From: Sporolactobacillus shoreicorticis
GTDB taxonomy: Bacteria; Bacillota; Bacilli; Bacillales; Sporolactobacillaceae
DNA: 64,000 nucleotides
Direction of reading: 5' to 3'
NCBI RefSeq assembly: GCF_024125445.1
Contig: NZ_JAMXWM010000001.1
Location: 248,001 to 312,000, forward strand
Below are positions 28,629 through 37,156 of the stretch, one piece after another (the stretch's first letter is position 1; the number at the start of each line of letters is the position of its first letter). The notes beneath the pieces are model-generated. The model did no database searches. It was given only the letters and a program-made list of their open reading frames with translations, and was not told where the DNA came from. Both the position numbers and the translations under genes were made by a program.

Positions 28629-29633
28629 GTGAAGACCATTGGGGATTATGTGTCGGCAGCGGACATCGCGGAGGCGCGCGAAACACTGACGCCTGTTGTT
28701 CATCGGACACCGATGCTTGAGTCGGCAACCTTGAACCGAATCAGCGGAGCACATCTGCATTTGAAACTGGAAAACATGCAGCGAACCGGATCTTTTAAAC
28801 TGCGTGGCGCATTTAATAAAATGGCTCATCTGTCCGTTAGAGAACTAAAGTGCAGTATTGTGACTGCATCTGCGGGCAACCATGCCCAGGGGATCGCTTA
28901 TGCGGCATCCAAACGCGGGGCAATGGCAAAAATTTTTATGCCGGAGCGCACCCCGCAGGCAAAAATTCAAGCGACTGCTGCATACGGCGCTGAGGTTGTG
29001 CTTGCCGGCGCATCCTATGAAGAAGCCTATGAGGCGGCACGCGCCGAATGCCAAGCACACCAGTCTGTTTTTGTCCATGCGTTCGATGACAATCAAGTGA
29101 TCGCCGGACAGGGAACCGTCGCCGCAGAAATGCTCGCGCAATGTTCTGATCTAGACACGGTACTTGTACCAATCGGCGGTGGGGGGCTTGCTGCCGGAAC
29201 CGTCTGCTATCTGAAAAATGTCAAGCCAAGTATCCGTGTGATCGGCGTTCAATCCGATCACGCACCGGCGGCGTATAACCTTTTTCATCATGATAAGAAA
29301 CAGGCAAACCGCCAATCGCCGGGAATTGCCGAAGGAATTCTCGTCGATCAACCGGGCGAGCGTACCGTTCCTGTCCTGAGACATTATCTTGATGATCTGG
29401 TAACCGTTACGGATTCGCAGATTGCCCAAGCGATGCTTCTGATGCTGGAGCGCGGCAAGTTGCTGGTCGAGGGGGCCGGTGCGGCCTCGCTTGCGGCGGC
29501 ACTTTCCGGCAGTGTGTCTGTGAAAGGAAAGCATGTCGGATTAATTGTCAGCGGTGGCAACGCGGATGCGGAAGAGCTTGCCGTGATTAAACAAATGGCA
29601 TTAGGCGAAAATCGTAATGCTTGCAATCTGTGA
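28629..29633 (+). CDS. Threonine dehydratase, PLP type II, without regulatory domain
   Basis: A PLP enzyme of about 334 residues that deaminates threonine to 2-oxobutyrate, feeding isoleucine synthesis. The PLP lysine is in RTGSFKLRGAFNKM, the phosphate-binding loop is PIGGGGLAAGT, and TASAGNHAQGIAYAASKRG is conserved. It lacks the C-terminal ACT-like domain of biosynthetic IlvA (about 420 residues in B. subtilis), so it resembles catabolic TdcB in length and is probably not inhibited by isoleucine. The start is unclear: GTG 28629 abuts its AAAGG site, while AAGGGTG is well spaced for an ATT at 28638 or a later GTG at 28650. Context in the ilv cluster argues for a biosynthetic role. Confidence 0.85.
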   Translation: MKTIGDYVSAADIAEARETLTPVVHRTPMLESATLNRISGAHLHLKLENMQRTGSFKLRGAFNKMAHLSVRELKCSIVTASAGNHAQGIAYAASKRGAMAKIFMPERTPQAKIQATAAYGAEVVLAGASYEEAYEAARAECQAHQSVFVHAFDDNQVIAGQGTVAAEMLAQCSDLDTVLVPIGGGGLAAGTVCYLKNVKPSIRVIGVQSDHAPAAYNLFHHDKKQANRQSPGIAEGILVDQPGERTVPVLRHYLDDLVTVTDSQIAQAMLLMLERGKLLVEGAGAASLAAALSGSVSVKGKHVGLIVSGGNADAEELAVIKQMALGENRNACNL

Positions 29634-29648
29634 AAGGTGGAACACGGT

Positions 29649-30449
29649 ATGATCATTGATGCTCAAAAGATCAGCTGGGTGCGTTCAGATCACATGGTTC
29701 TCAAAAACGTGGACTGGCAGGTCCGTACAGGGGAACATTGGTCGCTTGTCGGGCTCAACGGTTCAGGAAAAACGACCCTGCTGAAGATGATCAACGGGTA
29801 CATTTGGCCGACGAGTGGTAAGCTGACTGTATTGAATCGGCCGTTCGGGACCTGCGACCTGCGTGAATTGCGCAAAAAAATCGGCTGGGTCAGTTCGGCA
29901 CTCTCTGAGAAAATCAGACCGGGCGAACGTCCGGAAGCGATTGTGCTCAGCGGTAAATTTGCCTCAATTGGTTTATACGAGCAAACGTCACCCGGGGAGC
30001 GTGAAAAGGCACATGCCCTATTAACAAAACTCGGTTGCGGATCATTCGAGAATCGGCCATTCGGACTTTTATCGCAAGGTGAAAAGCAGCGAGTGTTGAT
30101 CGCCCGCGCGTTGATGGCGGATCCGAAGTTGCTGATTCTGGATGAACCATGCAACGGTTTAGATCTGTTTGCAAGAGAACAAATGCTGTCGATTATTGCC
30201 AAAATGGCGAATTCGTCGGAGACACCGTCAATAATTTTCGTGACGCATCATGTCGAAGAACTGCTGCCGTGCTTCGAGCACACACTTTTGCTCAAAGCCG
30301 GTACCGTCTTTAAATCCGGAACTACAGGCGAGGTCATGACGCCTGAAATCATGACCGCATTCTATGATCACCAAGTGTCAGTGCAGCGGCGGGGCGGACG
30401 GCTTTCCGTTGCACTGAATGAAGACGCGATGATGGAATCAAAATTTTAA
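29649..30449 (+). CDS. ABC transporter ATP-binding protein (YlmA-like)
   Basis: A 266-residue stand-alone ABC ATPase. Walker A is GLNGSGKTTLLKMINGYIWP, the signature is GLLSQGEKQRVLIARALMAD, Walker B is KLLILDEPCNGLDLFAREQM, and the H-loop is IIFVTHHVEELLP. Resembles B. subtilis YlmA from memory, a protein of unknown function; no permease gene adjoins it. The start ATG 29649 is 8 bases from AAAGGTGG, although an in-frame GTG at 29637 lies upstream. The 15-bp gap after the dehydratase suggests it is the last gene of the ilv transcript, with a terminator following. Confidence 0.85.
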   Translation: MIIDAQKISWVRSDHMVLKNVDWQVRTGEHWSLVGLNGSGKTTLLKMINGYIWPTSGKLTVLNRPFGTCDLRELRKKIGWVSSALSEKIRPGERPEAIVLSGKFASIGLYEQTSPGEREKAHALLTKLGCGSFENRPFGLLSQGEKQRVLIARALMADPKLLILDEPCNGLDLFAREQMLSIIAKMANSSETPSIIFVTHHVEELLPCFEHTLLLKAGTVFKSGTTGEVMTPEIMTAFYDHQVSVQRRGGRLSVALNEDAMMESKF

Positions 30450-30489
30450 TCTGTTTTTCATTCTTTTAAACTCCATTAAGATATTTTTG

Positions 30490-30543
30490 CTCCTTTGCTC
30501 TTTCTGCGATTTTGCAGTGGATAAGCGCAGAGGAGTTTTTTTA
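30490..30543 (+). terminator. Intrinsic terminator of the ilv/ABC transcript
   Basis: CTCCT...CTGCG pairs with CGCAGAGGAG, followed by TTTTTTTA. Confidence 0.8.
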
Positions 30544-30826
30544 CTTTTGCTGTCTGAAATGATCACTATTTGTCAGTGAATATTAATAATGCGTAAATTT
30601 TTAATCGTGTATTAACATGATTGTTCAACATGAATGGATGTAATTGTCCGGACGGCTTGTTGTTATTGCGTTTTTTAATAGATATCGTTTCGGATTCCAT
30701 GATCTTACAATTTATGAATTTACAATAAATACACAATAAAGATTATTTTTGTTTATTTGTGATTAAAAGTTTCTCTTTATCATTAAGGATACGGAAGTTA
30801 ATGAATACGAATGGGAGGGATTTCAG
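30544..30826 (+). promoter_or_regulatory. Promoter region with three ACAAT direct repeats
   Basis: No gene seen. ACAATTTAT (30707-30715), ACAATAAAT (30722-30730) and ACAATAAAG (30733-30741) are direct repeats spaced 15 and 11 bp. They resemble TTACA-rich PhoP boxes in composition but do not keep the 11-bp period. They precede the isomerase-SurE-ABC operon. Confidence 0.35.
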
Positions 30827-31591
30827 ATGTTTCTGTCGTCAACACTCTGCTGGTCGGACGAGGTTGACGAAGTGATCAGACTGGCGAATCAATTGGGTTT
30901 TTCAGGTGTAGAGGTTTGGGCGGAACACATTTGGCAGCGTGGTACGGATGAGTCACTGATTGTTAAGGCGAGCCTGCATGATAAGCAAAAATTGACGCTT
31001 CATGCGGCCAGCTGGGATTTGAATTTATGTGCGTTAAATAAACATGTGCGCCAGCAATCCATTAACGAAATTGAACGATCCATGAGTCTCGCAAGCCGTA
31101 TTGGCGCTTCAAACGTGACGGTTCATCCCGGAAGGCAGACACTGCCGGAATTATCAGACCTGCATTCAAAATGGCTGATTGACAGTTTCTGCTATCTGGC
31201 AGAACGTGCGGAACAGCTTGGAGTGACTCTGTCGATTGAATTAATGGAGCATATTCCGAAGGAGTTTATTACAACACCGGAAATCATCAACGGTCTTTTA
31301 AATGAACTGAGCCCGCGCGTCATGACGACTTTTGACATCGCTCATGTACCATTGGATGAAGATGTTTTGACTTATTTTAAACGTATAAACAGGGTAAGCA
31401 AGATACACTTCAGTGATTCAATTGCGGGACGCTGTCATGTTCCGCTGGGTAAAGGGAATCTGCCGCTGCGATCAATTTTATCGGTACTGAAGAATGTGGA
31501 TGTACCGGTTGTTCTGGAAGGCTTTGACGTAAGCTCGTCACATGAGATTCTTCATGCTGATCTTGACTTTCTTACACAAATAAAAAAGTGA
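30827..31591 (+). CDS. Sugar phosphate isomerase/epimerase-like TIM barrel protein
   Basis: A 254-residue AP-endonuclease-2/xylose-isomerase-like TIM barrel. Segments include SGVEVWAEHIWQRG, LTLHAASWDLNLC, SNVTVHPGRQTLPEL with a metal-type His, LSIELMEHIPKEF with the Glu, MTTFDIAHVPLDEDVL and KIHFSDSIAGRCHVPLGKG, the usual metal-binding Glu/Asp/His/Glu set. It probably isomerises or epimerises a sugar or sugar phosphate; exact activity unknown. The ribosome site GGGAGG precedes ATG 30827. It heads a same-strand cluster with SurE and an ABC importer. Confidence 0.8.
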   Translation: MFLSSTLCWSDEVDEVIRLANQLGFSGVEVWAEHIWQRGTDESLIVKASLHDKQKLTLHAASWDLNLCALNKHVRQQSINEIERSMSLASRIGASNVTVHPGRQTLPELSDLHSKWLIDSFCYLAERAEQLGVTLSIELMEHIPKEFITTPEIINGLLNELSPRVMTTFDIAHVPLDEDVLTYFKRINRVSKIHFSDSIAGRCHVPLGKGNLPLRSILSVLKNVDVPVVLEGFDVSSSHEILHADLDFLTQIKK

Positions 31592-31709
31592 AAACATTTA
31601 AGTAAGCGGTCCGGTGATTTATGAAGCTTCGACTAACGGCTCACACCTATGAATAACGTCGAAGGCAAGTTTTCTATAAACGCAAGATGTATCGGTGGGG
31701 GGAAATTAT

Positions 31710-32516
31710 TTGAAAATACTCGTGTCTAATGATGATGGTATTTTTGCTCCGGGAGTCGAGGCGCTGGTCAATGTGCTTGGACACCTTGGAGAGGTATGCG
31801 TCGTCTGTCCTGATCGGGAACAAAGTGCGGTCAGTCATTCCATTACGCTGAGCTATCCGATTAAAGCGACGCCGCTGAATATTTTTCCAAATAATGTTTC
31901 GGCATGGGCGGTCAACGGAACTCCGGCTGACTGCGTGAAGATGGGCATCGAAGTGCTGATGAAAGAAAAACCCGATCTTGTTTTTTCAGGAATCAATCTG
32001 GGGCCGAATATAGGCAGGGACGTGTTCTATTCGGGAACGATCGCCTCCGCGGTTGAAGCCGTGTTGTGCGATATTCCGGCCGTATCTCTGTCACTGGCTG
32101 CTTTTGACGGACGCAGCGTCAATTACCAGAATGTTCAGCAGCTTGTCTATGAGATATGTGAAATTATTGCACGCAGTACGATTCCTAAAGGGGTTTTTTT
32201 AAATGTGAATTTTCCTTATACCACGCGTGAGTGCTGCCGCGGTGTCAAGGTTGCACCGCTTGATCTGTCTGTGTCGCGCTATCAATATGTTGGCATGAAT
32301 GATCCATATGGCAATGTCTACTACTGGCTGAAAGATGACTACCAGCAGCTGGACGAGCTGACAAAGGGTTCGGATTTTATTCACTTGAAGGACGGTTATG
32401 TGACGATTACTCCAGTTCAATGGAAGCAAAATGGAAAACGAAACTTGAACCAGATTGAACAATGGTTTCGGGAATTCAACAGCTCAAGGGAGGCATTTAT
32501 TCATGAAAATCGTTAA
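31710..32516 (+). CDS. surE: 5'/3'-nucleotidase SurE
   Basis: A 268-residue SurE phosphatase: MKILVSNDDGIFAPGVEALV at the N-terminus supplies the metal-binding Asp pair, VCPDREQSAVSHSITLSYPI follows, and VNGTPADCVKMGIEVLM and FSGINLGPNIGRDVFYSGT complete the site. SurE dephosphorylates nucleoside monophosphates and short phosphorylated compounds. TTG 31710 is 9 bases from GGGGGG. The gene overlaps the following binding-protein gene by 14 bp, a clear sign of co-translation, so here the enzyme may release phosphate from an imported phospho-compound. Typical SurE genes sit with stationary-phase genes; this context is unusual. Confidence 0.9.
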   Translation: MKILVSNDDGIFAPGVEALVNVLGHLGEVCVVCPDREQSAVSHSITLSYPIKATPLNIFPNNVSAWAVNGTPADCVKMGIEVLMKEKPDLVFSGINLGPNIGRDVFYSGTIASAVEAVLCDIPAVSLSLAAFDGRSVNYQNVQQLVYEICEIIARSTIPKGVFLNVNFPYTTRECCRGVKVAPLDLSVSRYQYVGMNDPYGNVYYWLKDDYQQLDELTKGSDFIHLKDGYVTITPVQWKQNGKRNLNQIEQWFREFNSSREAFIHENR

Positions 32517-33531
32517 GTACTTGATTGTATCTCTGCTATTGCTTGGTATTCTTGCCGGATGCGGCACATCACAGTCCACGGGTTCGTCTGAGAGCAAGCA
32601 GGGTGAAAACAAACTTACCGGCATCTTGACTTTTTATACGTCACAGCCGGATACGGATGAGCAGAAGCTTGTCGCTGCATTTAACAAAAAATATCCGGAT
32701 GTCAAAGTGAATGTGTTCCGATCAGGGACAGAAGATGTGATGAGCAAGATTCAGGCGGAGAAAAAGTCTGGCAAGGTTCAGGCCGATGTGCTTCTGCTGG
32801 CGGATGCGGTAACCTTTGAGACACTGAAAGATGAGGACATGCTCATGGCTTACAAATCAAAAGAAGCGGCTGATTTTCCTAAGGAGCTGATTGATTCCGA
32901 CGGCTACTATACAGGAACGAAAGTCATGGCAACAGCGCTGGCAATTAATACGAAGAAGGTAAAAGAGGAACCGGACTCATGGAGCGTTTTGACTGATTCC
33001 AAAACAAAGGGTCAGGCGATTATGCCAAGCCCGCTTTATTCTGGAGCGGCGGCGTATAACTTAGGCGTTTTTACACGGAATGACCGGTTCGGGTGGCCAT
33101 TCTACAAGAATCTTAAAAAGAATCAAGTGACAGTTGTTCAAGGGAACGGAGATGTCTTAAAGGCGGTTGCATCCGGAAATAAGTCCTATGGAATGGTTGT
33201 TGATTTTGTGGTGGCCAATGCAGCAAAACAAGGGTCGCCGATCAAACTGATTTATCCTTCTGAAGGATCACCGGTCATCACCGAACCGATTGGAATCATG
33301 AAAGATACTAAAAATGAAAAAGCGGCCAAAGCTTTTGTTGATTTCGTTCTTTCGGAAGAAGGACAAGAGCTTGCTGCGGGTCTTGGCTATACACCGATCC
33401 GTCCAGGCGTCAAGGCACCGGAAGGACTGAAAAGTATTGATGATCTTAAGGTTCTGAGCGCCGACATTAAGACGCTGAATCAATCAAGAAATGATGATAA
33501 AGATGAATTTATGAATTTGTTCGGCAAGTAA
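32503..33531 (+). CDS. ABC substrate-binding lipoprotein, FbpA/AfuA/PhnS-like
   Basis: A lipoprotein of about 342 residues with the signal peptide MKIVKYLIVSLLLLGILAGC (lipobox Cys at residue 20). The body has the class of ferric/phosphonate/hexose-phosphate binding proteins: LTFYTSQPDTDEQKLVAAFN, KSGKVQADVLLLADAVTFET, IMPSPLYSGAAAYNLGVFTR and YPSEGSPVITEPIGIMKDT. No tyrosine pair typical of iron-binding FbpA is clear, and the partners (SurE, sugar isomerase) suggest an organic phosphate such as a hexose phosphate or aminoethylphosphonate (inference). ATG 32503 follows GGGAGG and lies inside the end of surE. Confidence 0.85.
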   Translation: MKIVKYLIVSLLLLGILAGCGTSQSTGSSESKQGENKLTGILTFYTSQPDTDEQKLVAAFNKKYPDVKVNVFRSGTEDVMSKIQAEKKSGKVQADVLLLADAVTFETLKDEDMLMAYKSKEAADFPKELIDSDGYYTGTKVMATALAINTKKVKEEPDSWSVLTDSKTKGQAIMPSPLYSGAAAYNLGVFTRNDRFGWPFYKNLKKNQVTVVQGNGDVLKAVASGNKSYGMVVDFVVANAAKQGSPIKLIYPSEGSPVITEPIGIMKDTKNEKAAKAFVDFVLSEEGQELAAGLGYTPIRPGVKAPEGLKSIDDLKVLSADIKTLNQSRNDDKDEFMNLFGK

Positions 33532-33550
33532 GAAGGAGTGGAGTGAATCC

Positions 33551-35290
33551 ATGAATTTCCTGAAATTTTTATCAGATGAAAAAGAGAGAACAGTGCCAAG
33601 AGCAGCCTGGCTCTCTTTTCCTATTCAAACCATTACATTCTTATGTCTTGTCTTGCTCTTTGTTTGGCCGATCTTTCGTCTTGTAGCGCTTGGCTTCAAT
33701 TCGGAACATGGAGTGACCTTTGAAAATTATCAAACCATTTTGAGTGATCCGTTTGCTTGGCGAGTCGTCTTGAATACACTGCTGATCAGCACGTGCTCGA
33801 TGGTGATTGCTACCGTTCTTGGTGTTTCATTTGCATGGCTGATGGCATATGTCACCATTCGCGGGAAAAAGATCATGCAGCTCTTTATTGTTTTGCCTTT
33901 TGTCATTCCGTCTTATATCACGACATTGGCGTGGACGCAGCTTTTTAGTGAGAATAGTCTTCTGGCTAAATTGCTCTCTCTGTTTCCGGGTCACCTGCAG
34001 CCATGGAATCTCTACAGTTATATGGGGATGATTTTTATTCTTGGGATCACACATTATCCGCTCGTTTATTTGTTTACCGTAAATGTGCTGCGGAAAATCC
34101 CACGGGAAATGGAGCAGGCATGCCGCGTGTCGGGCGGATCGAAAGCACTGACTTTCTGCCGAGTCACATTACCAATGGCGCTTCCCGGTATTGTAAGCGG
34201 AGCCTTTTTGGCTTTTCTTGCAAGCCTTGATAATTTTGGTATTCCCGCCTTTCTTGGAATTCCTGCACATATCAATGTGCTCAGCACGTATATTTATCAG
34301 CAGATTATTGGTTTTGGTCCGGATGCGTTTGCTCGTGCTTCAGTTTTTTCAGTACTGCTTGGGGTGCTGGCGCTTTTGGCAATGCTGGGTCAATGGCTGC
34401 TTCAACGGACATTCAAAGCAGGCGCCACAACAAGTAGTGAACGTAAGCCTCGCTACATTCTTTCTCGCCATTCACGAGTGGTTTTGGAACTTGTCATCTG
34501 GCTCTTTTTCATTGCAACTGCTATGATTCCGTTTGTTGCGATGATGATGACTTCACTGCTGCCGGCGTATGGGCTGGACTTTACTATGCAGAATATGAGT
34601 TTGAAAAATTACGCCTTTGTTCTGTTTGAAAGTCCGGATACACAGCTGGCGATCCGCAATAGTCTGAATCTTGCTGTGATAACGACAGTGATTGGTGCGG
34701 TTATCGGTACTGCTTTTGCCTATCTGCAAGTGCGTAAGTCGTCACGGTGGCTGAAACTATGCGAGAGTTTTATTAGTCTACCATACGCGCTTCCGGGTAC
34801 GGTTATGGCGCTGTCGATGATTTTTGTCTGGATGGAACCGATACCGGGATGGAATCCGGGTATCTATGGCTCGATGACGATTCTGTTTATTGCTTATTTT
34901 ACACGTTTTCTTATTCTGCAGGTGCGCGGAAGTGCAACGGCTGTGCTTCAAGTTGACAGATCTATGGAGGAGGCGGCGCAGGTTAGTGGAGCAAACGGGT
35001 GGACAAAGTGGCAGAAAATTTTAATCCCGCTGCTCATTCCGGGCATTCTGAGCGGAGCTTCTTTGCTGTTTCTGACCGCACTCACAGAACTGACGGTCTC
35101 CGCACTGCTTTATTCTGCACAATCAAAAACAATTGGCGTTGTTATTTTCGGTTATGAGCAGGCAGGGTATACAACATTTTCAACCGCGTTTTCCAGTCTG
35201 ATTGTGCTCCTTATTCTGATTGGATTTGCTATTTTGTCGCTGGTTCAAACGTTTTGGAGACGAAAGGAAGGGATCGCCAATGTCCATTAA
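33551..35290 (+). CDS. ABC transporter permease, two fused domains (FbpB/AfuB/PhnU type)
   Basis: A 579-residue permease with about 12 membrane helices and two BPD_transp_1 units. The EAA-like loops are MEQACRVSGGSKALTFCRVT in the first half (about residues 188-207) and MEEAAQVSGANGWTKWQKIL in the second. The fused two-domain layout is standard for the FbpB family. It follows the binding protein by 19 bp and overlaps the ATPase start by 11 bp. Confidence 0.92.
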   Translation: MNFLKFLSDEKERTVPRAAWLSFPIQTITFLCLVLLFVWPIFRLVALGFNSEHGVTFENYQTILSDPFAWRVVLNTLLISTCSMVIATVLGVSFAWLMAYVTIRGKKIMQLFIVLPFVIPSYITTLAWTQLFSENSLLAKLLSLFPGHLQPWNLYSYMGMIFILGITHYPLVYLFTVNVLRKIPREMEQACRVSGGSKALTFCRVTLPMALPGIVSGAFLAFLASLDNFGIPAFLGIPAHINVLSTYIYQQIIGFGPDAFARASVFSVLLGVLALLAMLGQWLLQRTFKAGATTSSERKPRYILSRHSRVVLELVIWLFFIATAMIPFVAMMMTSLLPAYGLDFTMQNMSLKNYAFVLFESPDTQLAIRNSLNLAVITTVIGAVIGTAFAYLQVRKSSRWLKLCESFISLPYALPGTVMALSMIFVWMEPIPGWNPGIYGSMTILFIAYFTRFLILQVRGSATAVLQVDRSMEEAAQVSGANGWTKWQKILIPLLIPGILSGASLLFLTALTELTVSALLYSAQSKTIGVVIFGYEQAGYTTFSTAFSSLIVLLILIGFAILSLVQTFWRRKEGIANVH

Positions 35291-36320
35291 AGTTGCGGAA
35301 GTTGAACGGACCTTTGGTTCATTCACTGCACTGAAGCATGTCAATCTCACGGTCGAAGACGGCGAATTTATGGCTATCCTCGGACCATCCGGATGCGGAA
35401 AAACGACGCTGCTCCGTCTTCTGGCCGGTTTTGACGCCCCGTCATCTGGGACGATTGAGATGGATGGGCGTGTTGTGGGAAGTCCAAAGCAGATTGTGCC
35501 TCCTGAAAAACGCAATATTGGCATGGTCTTTCAGTCATTCGCCCTTTGGCCGCATATGAATGTGCGCCGGCATATTGAGTTCCCCCTGATGCATCATCAA
35601 TTTGTCAGCAAAGCGTTAAAAAAGAACATGAGGCAGCGCGCCGATGAGGTATTGAAAATGATTAAACTACAGGATTTAGCAGAACGTATGCCTGAAGAGC
35701 TGTCCGGTGGTCAAAGGCAGCGCGTCGCACTTGGGCGTGCCATCGCTCCGCAGCCGAAGCTTCTGCTTATGGATGAGCCGCTCAGCAGTTTGGATGCCGA
35801 ACTACGCGTTGCGATGCGCGGTGAATTGCAAGAGATTCATCGTCTAACCGGTACGTCAATTATTTATGTGACGCATGATCAGAGTGAAGCGCTTGCCATG
35901 GCTGATCGCATCGTGGTGATGAATCACGGTTCCGTTGAACAAATCGGCACACCGAGAGCAATTTATAATCATCCCCAAACCTCTTTTGTCGCCCGTTTTG
36001 TAGGGAAAGCGAATCTTGTTAAAGGCAAATGGCAAGGATCATTTTTTTCACCACAGGAAGCGCCGGATGTGCATTGGGAAGATCATGGGGTGTCAGAAAT
36101 TTTGAAACAAGAATCGGTTTATTCGCTCCGTCCAGAACAGATTGAAATCAACCAGGGGGATTCAGGAATTCCCGGGGAAGTAGCCAATGTTCAGTACCAG
36201 GGCAAAGACATCCGTTATACCGTCAAGACCGCAACGGCCAGATGGCAGGTTGACACGGATTTAACCCACAATTTTCACCTTGGCGAATCGGTCCGTCTCT
36301 CGATCAAATCGAACCTTTGA
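35280..36320 (+). CDS. ABC transporter ATP-binding protein (FbpC/AfuC/PotA type)
   Basis: A 346-residue ATPase with Walker A (GPSGCGKTTLLRLLAGFDAP), Q-loop (IGMVFQSFALWPHMNVRRHI), signature (PEELSGGQRQRVALGRAIAP), Walker B (KLLLMDEPLSSLDAELR), H-loop (IIYVTHDQSEALAMADRIVV) and a C-terminal TOBE domain (SVYSLRPEQIEI). ATG 35280 lies within the permease gene; translational coupling is likely. It completes the importer that begins with the binding protein at 32503. Confidence 0.93.
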   Translation: MSIKVAEVERTFGSFTALKHVNLTVEDGEFMAILGPSGCGKTTLLRLLAGFDAPSSGTIEMDGRVVGSPKQIVPPEKRNIGMVFQSFALWPHMNVRRHIEFPLMHHQFVSKALKKNMRQRADEVLKMIKLQDLAERMPEELSGGQRQRVALGRAIAPQPKLLLMDEPLSSLDAELRVAMRGELQEIHRLTGTSIIYVTHDQSEALAMADRIVVMNHGSVEQIGTPRAIYNHPQTSFVARFVGKANLVKGKWQGSFFSPQEAPDVHWEDHGVSEILKQESVYSLRPEQIEINQGDSGIPGEVANVQYQGKDIRYTVKTATARWQVDTDLTHNFHLGESVRLSIKSNL

Positions 36321-36367
36321 GGTCTATAGGGCGCTAACTAACGATCAATTCAATAGGATTAAAAAAC

Positions 36368-36406
36368 AAACGACACAAATAAGATAGTCATCTCTTTGTG
36401 TCGTTT
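36368..36406 (+). terminator. Intrinsic terminator of the surE-ABC operon
   Basis: AAACGACACAAA pairs with TTTGTGTCGTTT across a 15-base loop and ends in a T-rich run. Confidence 0.85.
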
Positions 36407-36534
36407 TCATTTGTGCTGCCTGAGTACGTTAGGTGAGAACGGAACGTTTTGTGTGAATTTTTGCTGTTGTTTTTACTGTGTTATTTTACGTCAAATTAAC
36501 GTATAATAAGAACAACGATAAGAGGGGTGAGCCA

Positions 36535-36780
36535 ATGCCGAATATTAAACCTGTTTCGGATTTGCGGAATTACAATGAAGTATTGCGTGATGTTGCTGAG
36601 GGTGAACCGGTATTTCTTACAAAAAATGGAAGAGGGAAATATGTACTGATTGATCTCGCAGATTATGAAAAAAATCAGGCAACGATGAAGCTGATGGCAC
36701 AACTCGTTGAAGGTGAGAAAGCTGGACGTGAAAAAGGATGGTTATCACTAAATGAAGTAGAAAAGTCATTGGGGTTGTAA
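36535..36780 (+). CDS. Type II antitoxin, Phd/YefM family
   Basis: An 81-residue antitoxin. The Phd/YefM DNA-binding fold is visible: MPNIKPVSDLRNYNEVLRDV, then EGEPVFLTKNGRGKYVLIDL, then a charged C-terminal helix that would bind the toxin. ATG 36535 follows GAGGGGTGAG; TATAAT at 36502-36507 is a likely -10 box. The toxin gene starts 2 bp after its stop codon. Autoregulation of the pair is expected for this family. Confidence 0.88.
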   Translation: MPNIKPVSDLRNYNEVLRDVAEGEPVFLTKNGRGKYVLIDLADYEKNQATMKLMAQLVEGEKAGREKGWLSLNEVEKSLGL

Positions 36781-36781
36781 C

Positions 36782-37105
36782 ATGATCATCTCTATATCTC
36801 CCATGGCGCAAATCGATTTAAAAGAGATTAAAAAATATATTGAATCGGAACTTGAAAACTCTGAAACGGCGATTAGCATGATTACTCATATCACAAGATC
36901 GATCCATAGACTTACTGACTTTCCGGATTCAGGCGTTCTTTTATCTTTAAAAGTGAGCTTGCAGACTGATTGCGGTTTCATAGTAGTCGGAAGCTATTTC
37001 GTATTTTATCGGCATGAACGTGATCATATCTATGTCTTGCGTGTGCTTTATTGCAGACGGGGTTATATGAAAATCCTATTTCGTGATCTGCATCATAATA
37101 ACTGA
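36782..37105 (+). CDS. Type II toxin, RelE/ParE family
   Basis: A 107-residue RelE/ParE-superfamily toxin: ISPMAQIDLKEIKKYIESEL at the N-terminus, RLTDFPDSGVLL in the middle, and the C-terminal strand YVLRVLYCRRGYMKILF with the basic/aromatic residues of mRNA interferases or gyrase poisons. It follows the antitoxin by one base pair and forms a stand-alone addiction-type module. Whether it cleaves mRNA (RelE) or acts on gyrase (ParE) is not certain. Confidence 0.85.
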   Translation: MIISISPMAQIDLKEIKKYIESELENSETAISMITHITRSIHRLTDFPDSGVLLSLKVSLQTDCGFIVVGSYFVFYRHERDHIYVLRVLYCRRGYMKILFRDLHHNN

Positions 37106-37156
37106 AGCCTGAATGATTGATTAACGCCATCATCCCCGGATCCCGGTCCGATATCA

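Noticed and set aside
32503-36320. Importer as a ferric iron (FbpABC) system
   Set aside because: Family architecture fits, but no Fur-box-like sequence or FbpA tyrosine pair was evident and the operon partners are SurE and a sugar isomerase.
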